Source: Desmodesmus armatus (lineage: Eukaryota > Chlorophyta > Chlorophyceae > Sphaeropleales > Scenedesmaceae). Taken from it: DNA of 64,000 nucleotides. Numbering within the stretch: the first letter of the stretch is position 1; every line of letters begins with the position of its first letter. The stretch lies in contig VIIQ02000228.1 in NCBI GenBank assembly GCA_007449985.2, positions 47,315 to 111,314 on the forward strand, given 5' to 3'. A program made the translations under genes and the position numbers. A model generated the notes under the pieces. The model ran no database searches, was not told the origin of the DNA, and saw nothing but the letters and a program-made list of their open reading frames with translations. Shown here in pieces: positions 32,503-50,403 of this stretch.

Positions 32503-33216
32503 ATGAGCCCATCTCACGCATTCCATCGTCTCTTCACATGGTACATCATGGCCCTCGTGTCGCCACACCTCATTGACAGCTTTGCTGACTCCTGCCCCAC
32601 AGCAGCAGACCTCATCAAGAAGATGGATGCCCTCTACGGCGCCACAGCAGCTGGCGCAGCAGACCTCTTCTTCACACAGCTGACCACCATCCAGAAAAGT
32701 GAGGATGAGGACATCATGGGCCTCTACATGCGCTTCAACAAGCTCGTGTCCTACCTGGAGGCAGCAGAGCAGAAGCCCTCCGACAAGCAGCTCCTAGTGT
32801 TCTTCACCAAGGCATTGCCATACGCCTACAACACCTTCCTCAAGATCTTGAGCATGAGGGAGCCTCCACCAAAATCTGTGGACGACATCCTTACCTCTCT
32901 CATCAGGGAGGAGAACCAGCTCATGCAGGACAACACCCTCTATGGCAAGGCCCTGTGCACCAGCGGCTACAGTCCCTCACGCAGCAGCCCCAACAGCTCC
33001 AACCACAGGCAGCAGCACCAGCAGTACATGCCCGACGGCAACCGCCACAGGCCCTACCAGCAGCAGCACGAGTCCACCGACAGTGATGATGATGACTCAC
33101 CCTACCGTGGCAACAGCACATTCAACGGCAACTGCAATAACTGCAAGGAGCGCGGCCACATGAAGCGTGACTGCCCCAAGCTTGCCAAGAAGGACAAACA
33201 CCTAATGGTCAAGTGA
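32503..33216 (+). CDS. Truncated copia Gag (237 aa) of the non-autonomous element
   Basis: The ATG at 32503 lies inside the primer-binding region. After about 16 residues the protein joins [20 protein letters not shown], the copia Gag from its residue ~85 onward, so the first ~80 residues of Gag are missing. Similarity continues through [18 protein letters not shown] and [15 protein letters not shown] blocks. An Asp/Ser/Gln-rich linker then leads to a CX2CX4HX4C knuckle (CNNCKERGHMKRDC) near residues 213-226 and a basic end. The frame is intact, which suggests selection or recent origin. It may bind its own RNA and co-assemble with the full-length Gag. Confidence 0.88.
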   Translation: MSPSHAFHRLFTWYIMALVSPHLIDSFADSCPTAADLIKKMDALYGATAAGAADLFFTQLTTIQKSEDEDIMGLYMRFNKLVSYLEAAEQKPSDKQLLVFFTKALPYAYNTFLKILSMREPPPKSVDDILTSLIREENQLMQDNTLYGKALCTSGYSPSRSSPNSSNHRQQHQQYMPDGNRHRPYQQQHESTDSDDDDSPYRGNSTFNGNCNNCKERGHMKRDCPKLAKKDKHLMVK

Positions 33217-33974
33217 GTTCGATTTGCACCTGAGCCTGCACCAAACAGGGACCTGCAGCAGCAGCTTGATGACATCCAGTCACGCCTGCACTACCTCACT
33301 GCAGCTATGACCCCTGCCACCCCATTCGATTGCACCTTTGTGACCCCTTACTGATTCAGCGCTTGTAGCGCTTTGTAGCCAGCTCTGGCACCTCAGTGCA
33401 GTGCACAGCTACTGCAGATGCGCAGTACACAGCTACTGCAGATCATTGTTTCTAGCATGGCATCATCAACACACATTTGATGCCAGTGCTCACACAGCAC
33501 TTACAGTGAAGCTGCAGTATCCGCGGCAGCGACTGTTTGATTCAGGCCCCGTGTGGGCTGTGACTGTCCTTGACATTTGTGACCATTGCCCCTGTTTAGA
33601 TACGTCAGTTGTTGTCAACAAGCTGTTTTTAGCTTTGACAATTGCACACTTCACCCACTTGCATCATACCGTGGGAGTGTAGAGCAGTATTTCTGCAATT
33701 GTGTTTCGTATGCTCAGCATGTGTCACAGTCCAGTTGACAGTGATCGCAGCAAGATACAGCACAAGTGTTGACCTGTCTTTTGGACTTCACGTTCAGTTT
33801 GTGGTTTACTCAGATCAGTCAGCACAGCACATCCTTGTGTTGACCAGCATACTCACAAGCCACACTGCAACACGTGCGACTGCTTTCTCACTTTCTCAGT
33901 TGGAGCAGTCAGTACACCAAGCTCTTTGCTTGTGTTCCCCAGTTGGCATCCACGGATTGCCAAGCACGTGGGAG
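33217..33974. other. Non-coding 3' interior of the gag-only element
   Basis: No open frame resembling protease or pol. The sequence after the stop is CAGCAGC-rich, then unique. The short direct repeat CAGTRCACAGCTACTGCAGAT occurs twice at about 33398-33442. Confidence 0.6.
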
Positions 33975-34239
33975 TGTTGATTTGGTGTTGTTTATGCTCG
34001 GTCAGTCATGCACCTTGAGTCATGAAGTTAGCTATGCCCACAAGTTGGCTATACCCTGACTCCCTACCAGTATATACACGCACCAGACCTTGAGGTGTGT
34101 TGGATCTAACAAGTATTGTCTGGCTCTTTATGTAAGTCAGTCTCTCCATGCTCCACCTGTCCACAACCATCCGTCCACAATAGCAGTGACTCCCGCCTGC
34201 TCTCCGCAGCGTCACTACAGTCCCCACCAAACCCCAACA
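33975..34239 (+). repeat. 3' LTR of the gag-only element
   Basis: 265 bp, same boundaries as the 5' LTR. Differences seen: CTCGGTCAGT for CTCGGACAAT, TATATACACG for TATATACGCG, ATCTAACAAG for ATCTAATAAG, GTAAGTCAGT for GTAAGTAAGT. Confidence 0.95.
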
Positions 34240-34244
34240 CTTAC

Positions 34245-35306
34245 AGCTACAACAGAAGCAAAACACAGCGTTTGATGAATGCAGTGTTGGCAGCGTGCTG
34301 CTGCACACTGCGATCGATTGTCTACTGCTGGCCTCGCTGCACGCAGCAAGAATTCCGTCGACAAAATTGTAGTCTTTATTTACTTGGTCTCGAATCCTGA
34401 GTTTTGACCGGATACGGGCCCCACAGGAAATTTGCTATGGATTTGCTTTTTTTGCTCATGTTCAGATTGTACTGGTAACCGTAAATATCTAGGGGCTGCG
34501 TAGGCATTGAGATAGTTCGCAACCTTTTAGGTTTATTTCTACCCTGAAGCATAGGGACCCCCAGATGATAATATTCCTGCTAACCCCTATTCTACTCCTG
34601 CGCATATTGTACCTGAGCGGTACTTCCTTTGGGTATACGCAATTCTACGTAGCATTCCTAACAAACTAGCTGGTGTAAGAGCAATTGGGCTAGTTTTCGC
34701 TGCTTTGGCTGCATAGCCTTATTTGCATAAGCCTGCAGCACGTGGACCTGTTTTCCGTTCTTTGCATAAAGGATAGGCACGGGCCCTAATCGGCGACTTT
34801 ATGCTGTAGACTTACTTGGGGTCCATGCCTGTTGAAGCTCCTTACGTTTAGCTAGGGCAGGGGGCGACTGTGCTTTTCTTCGCATAGTTGAGAAGACTTT
34901 GCGTGGCTGCGTGGGCTGATAGCTACCTGGCAGCCCTGTGTTGAAACATGTATTGGAGTGCATGTCTAGACAATGCAGGTCCGGAAGTTAAACGGGTGGG
35001 TGAGACTTTGCGTGGCTGCGTGGGCTGATAGCTACCTGGCAAATTTTACACACCGAAATAAAAACACTGGTGTTAGCACTAGTCGCAGAGCATAGCACTA
35101 GCCTATCCATGACTAACATATAGGTTAAAAGGCCACAGTAAGCAGCCAGCAGGCCGCAGAGGTATCGCTAGGCGCAAACAACGCGCAGCAGCTTTCAAAC
35201 CGTCTGTCTGTTCAGCACATCGTTTGCAAGTCCGCTTCAAGCATCAAGCATACGTGCAGCACGGTTCGATGCGGCAGTGAACAGCATCAAAACAGCAGTA
35301 GGCAGC
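34245..35306. other. Intergenic flank upstream of the recombinase gene
   Basis: No gene seen. It contains the duplicated 39-bp block with a 70-bp insert (34894-35041). The promoter of the plus-strand recombinase gene presumably lies in 35040-35300; no motif was recognised. Confidence 0.4.
34894..35041. repeat. 39-bp direct repeat flanking a 70-bp duplicated patch
   Basis: AGACTTTGCGTGGCTGCGTG and what follows to CCTGGCA is present at 34894-34932 and again at 35003-35041. The 70 bp between (34933-35002) is identical to 31334-31403. Confidence 0.92.
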
Positions 35307-42800
<7,494 letters not shown>

Positions 42801-45800
42801 TCCGGTGGCATTGTGTGAGGTTGATGCGTGTATGGTTGGCTGTGCGTATGCAACTGACTTTGAAACGTCAGTTCTGTGTTACACATGTTGCAGTTGCTAG
42901 TACAGCAAGTGCTTGTCTTGGCCGTTGGAAGCACCGACATGGTGGTTGATTAGAGGCTGTCCTATTTGACTGGACAAGCCTGTGATGAAGTTGGATGGGA
43001 TGGTGACCCTTGAACCCCAATGGCTCTGCCGTATGGGATGTGTTCAGCAGATGCATCAGTCTGTGCTCCCAAGTGTGCAGATTGCACAATTGTAATGATG
43101 CTGACCTTGAGTGCCGCATGCAGAGTCAATGATACTGAGTTAGGGCATTGTACAGATGCGTTCACGGTTGTCCAGTGTCCCTCATTCAGAGCAGCATAGC
43201 GCGCGCTGCAGCGTGTGGCGCGCTCTTGGGGGTGGGGGGGAGATCTTCCACAGGGAAGTGTTTCCCAGTTCCTGCATGTGCCCACAGCACACAATCGCCA
43301 GCAGCCAAGGCTGCACCTTGACAGCACATCAGTGTTTGCGCTGACCCAGCCCTGTCATCACCATCATCACCATCATTGTATGTAGTAAGGCGATATACAG
43401 ATGCAGCAACCATCAAGCGCTGCAGCATGGTCGACTAGGAGGACACACTGATTTTTGGATCCTGCACAACATCTCATGCATTGCAGTGTGGTGCTGCTGC
43501 TGTACATGCGCCTCTGCAGTGTATCTCTTACAGCTCATGTCATTGCAGAAGATCAAGCAGGCTAAGCTGCACATCAACTGCCGGCCCTTGCCGCCAGCAC
43601 TTGCGCATCATAATACCACTCCACGTCATCACCACTACCATACAAACGCACGCACATACATACATACAGACACTCCCCCAGGCAGTGATGCATATGGCCG
43701 CCATGTGTGTGTATGTGCAGTGCAGCGTCCAAGGGCCTCGGTATGAATGTTGTGCTGACAAGGGGCTGTATATATGAATCCTGCCGGCACAGAAGCCAAA
43801 GGCAGCAAAGACCGCAGTGAACTTCTGCAGTGCCACTGTCGGACTGACACACGCTATCGTACCACATTGGCACCATGACAGATTGGCGCTGGCTATGCAT
43901 CACACTTGTGTATACCAACAAGCACCGTGACATGTACAACTGTGTGTACTGGGCACACCATCCTCCCGCAAACACAGCATTCACATTGTTGAACCCTGAT
44001 AGGAAAGTTCAGCTTGAGGCGCAAGTACTGATTGGTTGAACGCTGCAGGACCATGAGCAGTTGGTGCCGTTGCAGCAACAGCAGCAGGATCAGCTTGGTG
44101 ATTGGTGCACAGGGTTTGGTACTGTGTTGGTGTGGGGGCTAGACGTCTGCACTACCTTCCTAGCGATTGCGACGACTGAAACCTATGCAAACTGCTGACA
44201 TACCGGCAGCACACAACATCCGAAAACACCACAAACTGCAAGCCACACCAACTGCGCTTGCACCGTGTGCTTGCACAGCTGGCAGCGTGTCCACAGCATG
44301 ATTCAGCACTAAACATGGGGAGCACATGTTCTGGTGCCGCCACAACAGCAAGCGATTACTGTGCTAACAGCGTACAGCATGTGCAGGCAGCACAGCAACC
44401 CCACAAGTACCACCACAAAGCATCCGATGTACACCCCAACGGGAAGGCCACGATCCAGGTTGGGACTACTGCATACAGGAGCTGTGTGCACGCTCAGTGC
44501 ATAGTGGTTGAATGACTTCAGCCTCCCCAACTGTCGCCCCAACCACCAGTGGATTCAGCGAAGGGACTTGAGGCTGACCGTTGTCCAGCGCACCGCACAT
44601 GCCGCTTGCTAGCCTGCCCGGCATGCGCATGCCAAGCATGTTGCAAGTGACACTGGCGTGCCAGCGTCAGTTGCCTGCACTGCAGGGGCTGGTGACTGAG
44701 CGACTAGCATGCACTGCTGCAGTGGTGGGAAGTCTGCAGCTGCTGCATCCAGAGCTGCACTGCAACACCTACTGGCAGCAGGCGCCGCTGACTGCATGAC
44801 TGGCTCCCAAGCACGACTGGGCTCCCAAGCACAGTTCCAACCAAGGCAGCGAGTCAAGCTGGTCAGCGGCTAGCATATCACTATCGCGCACAGCTGACAG
44901 CATGCTCAGCACACTGCACACCTCATCTGTCCTGAGACTCAGCCTGATATGCGCAATGCGTGTGTGAAGTATGTGCACACTGCACTGCAACGGCAGCGGC
45001 AGGTTGTCCCAGTGTTTACAGCTGTTGTACACCTATAAGTGTATGATAGCCAATGGCGCTTGTTTCCCCTGTGTAGTGCGCTGCTGTAGTTCATATAAGC
45101 AGATCAGTGCATCAAAACAGCAACGATGCAGAGTGTTGGCCAACTGCTGCAGACACCACACTGACGACAGTCCTGCCGCAGGCCGCACGGCCGAACCGTG
45201 CCGCACACACAAGAGGCTGCATCTGGGAAAGGGAATCAATTAAGGGGCAGCGTGGCAGACAGTGCAGCTGCCGCTGCGCAGTGTCCCCTACACTGCATGC
45301 ATGCTTTGACAATAGCACTACAACTTGCTGGCGGCACACGTTCTTACAACTTGTACAACACTGACGGGTCCCTGCTTCAAGCACCTGCATGCACCATCTG
45401 CAGCACACTATGTTGACAGCATCTTGCGCTAATGCACCGCAGAATAAGCAAAGCGACCGCATACTGACTCAGTGTAGTTTGAAACATACAAAGGCCCCCA
45501 TGCGCAGGTAGCAGTGCACGCTGTGTGGGGCTCCTGGAGTGTGCGGTGGTGCACTGCTGTGTGCAGGGCTTCTAATGGCACCTAATAATGATGGTTTGGC
45601 TTGCCGCGCGTGCTGCTGCGCGCATCTGCAGTGGCGTGCTGACTCCCCCCCCCCCCCCCCCTAAGGCCTCCATGCGCAGGTAGCAGTGCACGCTGGGTGG
45701 GGCTCCTGGAGTGTGCGGTGCACTGCTGTGTGCAGGGCTTCTAATGGCACCTGATAATGATGTTTTGGCTTGCCGCGCGGGCTGCTGCGCGGCTGTACGC

Positions 45801-46990
45801 TGCCGTGCTGCCCCCCGCCTCCCCCCCCCCCCCCCCTTCCCTCCCCCCCCCCCCCCCCCAACAGCATGGCAATCATCTTGTGAGGAGAATCAGTATTGAA
45901 GAAGTAATGAGGAGACTGATTTATGAGCTCCACCGTATCCCTCCAGGCGTTGCTGGTTAACAAGAGTTGTGCATGACGGCCACCGACAGGTGACTGCAGC
46001 TGAATGCATCAGGTCCCTGCTACAACTTGTAGGGACCGGGTCCCTGCTTGTCCATGCAAGGTCCCTGCTTGTATGACTTGTGCTGCTCCTGCCATAAGCT
46101 GTGTTTAGCAGCACCACCGCCATAAGCTTTACCCCATCGTGCACTGAGTAAACTGCATTGGGGTACACGTGATTGGGCTTCATGTGATCAGTTGATTGCG
46201 CGTTAGAGCAGCGCATAGCTGGATTGAGCTATGCTGGTGGTTGGGAGTTCCCCCCAGTTTGCTGACCGTGAAGGAGGAAGGCTGCATCCTGTAGCCATTA
46301 CTGAATGCTGAAAGCATTGCCACAGGGCATGCATGGCAGCATCAACAAGGCAGGCCAGTAACCAATTGAACAGGACAGCCCAATCATGCAAAAGCTGCAG
46401 TTGCTGCTGTTGATGGATGCAGCGGCCCAGCATGGGACAATGCATGCGCATGATCAGGCACTGACAAGGGCATTTCGGGGGCGAGTGGTGCTGGAGAGAG
46501 TCGACTTTTGAGCATGATTGATGACAAGTGATTGCCGCAGTCAGAGCGAAGCGACAGGCTCTGTGATGATACGAAACGAGGTGGTATATATGATTATGTC
46601 GTTTTGATAATGCCCAAAAGCTTCCCTTCCACCGACTGAGCGTCTCAACAGTCAACCCACATGGCACTCTGCAGCATGCCCGGAAGAGCATGCGGTGATT
46701 GTGGACTTCAACATTGTGTCATCAAAATATTTTCTGAAGGGAAGCAGCATGCTCAGTGCACCTGGCACAATTCATATGCCGGTGGAAGTGTGAACCATCA
46801 GCAGGCGCGAAACGGCTTCATCAAGCAACCAAACAAACATGTGTAGGTGTATAAACTACTCGCGACCCTTAAGTAGCATTGGAACCGCCTGTGCTGAAAG
46901 CTGGTGGCACCACTCATCGTCCCTTCTCGAGCCCCTCATTGTAAGCAGCAGCAGCCTCCAAGACGCTTTCATACATATTCAATACCTTAC
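42801..46990. other. No gene recognised
   Basis: About 4.2 kb with many short frames, none with a domain or a convincing exon chain. It contains the ~172-bp duplication at 45491-45835 and long C-runs at 45647-45661 and 45819-45859. Confidence 0.4.
45491..45835. repeat. Tandem duplication of ~172 bp ending in C-runs
   Basis: AAGGCCYCCATGCGCAGGTA, GGGGCTCCTGGAGTGTGCGG, GGGCTTCTAATGGCACCT and TTGGCTTGCCGCGCG occur in the same order from 45491 and from 45663, each unit ending in a C-run. Confidence 0.88.
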
Positions 46991-46996
46991 AGTAGC

Positions 46997-48979
46997 TCAA
47001 TTTGAGCCTTTTCGCAGCCCCTGGCGCCCGCTAGGCACCCTGCCTACCACCTGCCTAGCACCCTGCCCCCCTATGTGCCGATGCTGCAAAAAAGCAGACT
47101 GCGCTGGATCAATCATGACCCCCGCCACTTGCAACAACCTGTTGGCCAGTAACTTGGCCATAAGACGGTAATCATAGTTGAGTGATTGAATGGGGCGATA
47201 AGCATCCACATTGGTGTGCACCCCACCAGGTTTCAGCACTGGCACGACCGCCCCATCAAGAAACCCCGGTGGGCACTGCTGTGTTGCCCCAATGGCCGAG
47301 TACAGTTTGGCCAGGATGGGAGCAAGCTGCTGTCGGTACCGCCTGAACAGTTCCCCGGGAATACCGTCCACCCCCGGAGCCTTGCCAGGCGCTGTACGCA
47401 AGATGGCTTGCTCCACCTCCTCAACTGACACCGATGCACTCCCCAGCTCAGCCGCTTGCTCATCCGTCAGCCGCTGGCTGTGCTGTGCCATGGCCTGCAG
47501 CACCGCCTGCTGTGCTGCAGGCTGCACCTGCGGAGTTGTGCTGACCTCTGCATACCGGCGTCCCACAATGCTGGCCAACCCCACCCCATCCACCACCAAA
47601 TGCCCCGACCCAGGTGCGTGCAGCCCAGCAATGAACGATGCTCCTTGGCTGGGCCGCAGCATCTTGGTCATGACAGGATTAGGCCGCTCCCCCAGATGCA
47701 CCCACTACTGCCGCCTACGCTGCCGCAATACTTCCTCCTCCTGGGTGAGCAGGCTTGCAAGGCCAGAGGAGGCATCCTGCAGTTCGGTCACGGCTGCTTG
47801 CACCTGTGCCCCATCCTGGCACTGTGCCAGCCGCTGCCGTGCTGCCTGCACTGCACCCCATGCTTCCCTTCTGCGGGCTGCCGACCCCTGATTGGCCCGC
47901 CGGGCTTTGGCTTCCCGGTTGAGGGCCTGAACATGGAGCCGCATCCGTTGCTTGAATGATGACTACCCCACTACCATAGCTAGCGAGTCAGAGGGCATGG
48001 CTGCATCCTCTACCGCCAGCCAGTCTGCCTGCTGCTGCTCGCACTCTGAGTCCCCTTGCAGGGACAAGTGCAGCTTCGGGAGGCCTGGGCCCAACACCCC
48101 TGGCCCTGACGGCAGCAGCTGCACCACCACAGGAGTGTGGTCGCTGATTGATGGTTGCTGGTCTTCGTGCCGGACAGCTGCCACCTGTGGTAACAGTGCT
48201 GTACTGACATACACCCTGTCTAGCCGCGAGATACCCCGAGGGTGGAAGTAGGTGTATGCTCTCCTGTGGGGGTGCCTGGCCCGCCAGACATCCCGCAGGT
48301 TTGGCACACACCGCCGCCATGCAGCGGTAGGGGCGGTGTCGCGTGTGGCTGCTGCCCCTCGCCCCTGCTGCTGCAACGGTTGCGGCTGGCTCCCTTCCTC
48401 CCCAGACCCTGCCCCCTGCTGCTGCTGCTGCTGCTGCTGGCGCGGCTTGCGGCCGCGATCGACGCTAGGGCAGGGCGCAAAGTTCCAATCGCCCATTGCC
48501 AGTATGCGGCCCCCTGGAGCAGCGGCGCACCACTTCTGCAGGGTGCCTTCTATGATGTCGACGTTGTGCTGATACTCGGAAGCGTGAAAGTACACGCCAA
48601 CCAGGTCCAAGTCCTGCCCCCCCCACCGCAGCGGCACGCGGAGCAGCCTGCCATTGGTGGCTGGGGAAGATGGACCTGGTGTCGCCCCGCTGGCACGCAC
48701 CTGCAGCTTGCCTGACCGCAGCAAGCTGTCCTTAATAAGTACTGTCACGCCTGCCCGCAACTGTGCTGTCTGCTGATAGGCTAGACACCAGAAACTGCGC
48801 CAACCCCTGGCCAGCAGGCGGGACTCTAGCTGAGTATGCTGCAAAAAGCTGACGTGTGTGTCGGCTGCCACAACCACATCCAAGCCGAGGGCCTTGTAGA
48901 GAGCCAACAGGCCCTCTAGCTTGGCTGCCAACCCATTAACATCGTGGCAGCCCAGGCGCAGGGTTGGAGCCCTACGCAT
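46997..48979 (-). pseudogene. LINE ORF2: endonuclease plus RT N-terminus, with two in-frame TAG stops
   Basis: The frame opens MRRAPTLRLGCHDVNGLAAK at 48979. Endonuclease signatures are GDWNF (residues 163-167), SRLDRVYVS (251-259) and SDHTPVV (279-285). A TAG at 47963-47965 and another at 47702-47704 interrupt the same frame, which otherwise continues unshifted. It runs through a coiled segment into RT blocks: APGKAPGVDGIPGELF, AVVPVLKPGG, YRPIQSLNYDYRLMAKLLAN and DPAQSAFLQHRHIGG. Similarity stops after that. The endonuclease contains a Gln8 insertion (CAG repeat). The unshifted frame with only two nonsense changes suggests fairly recent decay. Confidence 0.85.
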
Positions 48980-50149
48980 TTAGTGCTGAGGGGGGGCCCA
49001 GGGGGTGGCCGGCCACAGCTGTGGCGAGCCCCCTTCTGGGGCGGGCGTCCCAGCGTACTGTGCCGCGCTGAAGCCCGCTGGAATGATGGAGGGGAGGTCT
49101 ACTTGGCTGTCCTGCTGCTGCTGCTGCTGCTGGCGCTGGACCCCCCTAGGAGAGCGGCGCTGCTGTTGCTGCTGCTGTTGCTTGGACAGCATCACCCTGA
49201 ACTGCTCAATGCGCTGCCGCTTCAGGTCCGACCCTGCCGCCCGAGCTGTGGCTGTCACGTGCTGCTGTGCACCTGGGGTGCCTGCTGCTGGGCCAGCCTG
49301 CGATGCAGAGGCGGCTGCCTGGCGGCGAGCCAGCTTGCGCTGGCTCTCAGACATAGGACGCTTCTTGGTGCTGCAGGTGCTGCCGTTGGCGTTGCTGCTG
49401 GTGCTGTTGTTGGTGCTGCTTGAGGCAGCTGCGGCAGCTGGCGCGCCGTCGTGCACGGCTGCAGGCAGGGCTTGCTGCTTTTGCCCGACTGGACCAGAGG
49501 GTGGCTGCTGCTGTCGGTGCTCCGCCTGAGGGGCAGCCGTGCCAGGTGACTGCTGCCGGGGCTGCTTGGGGGGCTGCTGCTGTTGCTGCTGCTGTGTGTC
49601 AGCCCTGAGTGTGTCTGCATCCTGCTGCTGGGGCGGTTCCGGAGCAGACCGCTTGGCACCCGAGGGGGTGCTGGCGGGCGGGGCAGGTGCAGAGTCATCA
49701 GAGGCCGCCTGCTGCTGCTGACGCTGCTGCTGCTGGCGGTCCCGCTGCTGCTGCCGTTGCTGCTGCCGCTGGGCGGCCAGCTCCGCTGCCTGCTGCTGCC
49801 GCTCGCGATCCTGCTGCTCACGCTGGCGGCGCCGCTGCTCTTGCTGCTCTGCAAGCTGCTGCTGGGCGCGGGCCGCAACCCACTCTCGGGCCAGGCCAAC
49901 GCAGGGCGCCTTGACATGTGCCGCGCTGAGGTCGACAGGTTCGGCTGACTCCCGCAGCTGCAGGAAGAAGGAGCCCACCCCGGCTAGTGCTGGCAGCTCC
50001 ACTGCTGTGGGTACGCTGCCGGTGACTGCCAGAACCAGCTTGACTGCGTCCTTGCACTGCTGCTGCTCATCGTCCTCTGCCCATGCTGCTGCCAGCACAG
50101 GGATGCCAGAGGCCTCCACTGCCCCCCAAAGTAACATAGGCGCCACCAA
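48980..50149 (-). CDS. LINE ORF1-like protein, Gln-rich coiled coil
   Basis: 389 residues starting MVAPMLLWGAVEASG. The N-terminal ~90 residues are of mixed composition. About residues 95-165 are Gln/Arg/Glu-rich and look helical (QQLAEQQEQRRRQREQQDRE). A Pro/Ser/Gln-rich linker and a basic C-terminus follow. No zinc knuckle or RRM is visible. The stop is TAA directly followed by the ATG of ORF2 (TAAATG), which suggests termination-reinitiation. The position before the endonuclease ORF is the main argument for calling it ORF1. Confidence 0.65.
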   Translation of the reverse strand: MVAPMLLWGAVEASGIPVLAAAWAEDDEQQQCKDAVKLVLAVTGSVPTAVELPALAGVGSFFLQLRESAEPVDLSAAHVKAPCVGLAREWVAARAQQQLAEQQEQRRRQREQQDRERQQQAAELAAQRQQQRQQQRDRQQQQRQQQQAASDDSAPAPPASTPSGAKRSAPEPPQQQDADTLRADTQQQQQQQPPKQPRQQSPGTAAPQAEHRQQQPPSGPVGQKQQALPAAVHDGAPAAAAASSSTNNSTSSNANGSTCSTKKRPMSESQRKLARRQAAASASQAGPAAGTPGAQQHVTATARAAGSDLKRQRIEQFRVMLSKQQQQQQQRRSPRGVQRQQQQQQQDSQVDLPSIIPAGFSAAQYAGTPAPEGGSPQLWPATPWAPPQH

Positions 50150-50164
50150 AACTTCAGTCAGGTT

Positions 50165-50403
50165 AATGAATGAATGAAGGTGTTACAAAGGGTTACGCAC
50201 GCAACTACGTTGCAACTGAACCCAGCAACGGATGGACACAACCAGTACGGAAGGGGGCCGTTCGGACAAACCCCACCATCAAAAGCTTGTCACGCACACT
50301 CAGTGTGCTTCCAGATTGCGAAAACAGAGATATAATACACTGGAAGGACCGAATGGTGCCAACGGCACTGCTTCTCGCACCTGCAGGGTTGCGACAAGAT
50401 AGG
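50165..50403 (-). mobile_element. Non-LTR copy A1 (3' end), host of four nested insertions
   Basis: The tail (GAAT)n at 50165-50178 lies on the left, so the copy's 3' end points left. The body matches the other A copies through ATGGACACAACC, TTCGGACAAACCCCACCATC and TGCAGGGTTGCGACAAGA. It is interrupted after GCGACAAGATAGG (50391-50403), and what looks like its continuation (GCGGACGGAACAGAAAACAG) reappears at 53425. Confidence 0.8.

Larger units (their letters stand above)
32234..34239 (+). mobile_element. Complete gag-only LTR retrotransposon, 2006 bp
   Basis: Two 265-bp LTRs (32234-32498 and 33975-34239), TG...CA, flank a 1.48 kb interior whose only gene is gag. The 5-bp duplication CTTAC is present on both sides (32229-32233 and 34240-34244). 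The LTRs differ at about five positions by my reading. The primer site GGTTATGAGCCCATCTC follows the 5' LTR directly, and a short purine run (GTGGGAG) precedes the 3' LTR. No protease, integrase or RT remains. The layout matches the plant TR-GAG class of non-autonomous elements. The Gag is closely related to that of the copia element at 3961-9870, a possible helper. Confidence 0.93.
46997..50164 (-). mobile_element. Damaged LINE with ORF1, endonuclease and partial RT
   Basis: On the minus strand: ORF1 (50149-48980), then ORF2 with an apurinic-type endonuclease and the first blocks of a reverse transcriptase, ending near 47085. The catalytic YADD block, the C-terminal domain and a 3' tail are missing, so the loss is at the 3' end. 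That is not the usual 5' truncation of LINEs and points to a later deletion. The C-terminal domain found in the copies at 51818-52800 and 56101-56505 may belong to the same family. Confidence 0.85.

Noticed and set aside
47963..47965. TAG stops in the LINE as evidence of TAG reassignment
   Set aside because: The recombinase gene appears to end in TAG and other stops are used normally; two nonsense mutations are simpler.
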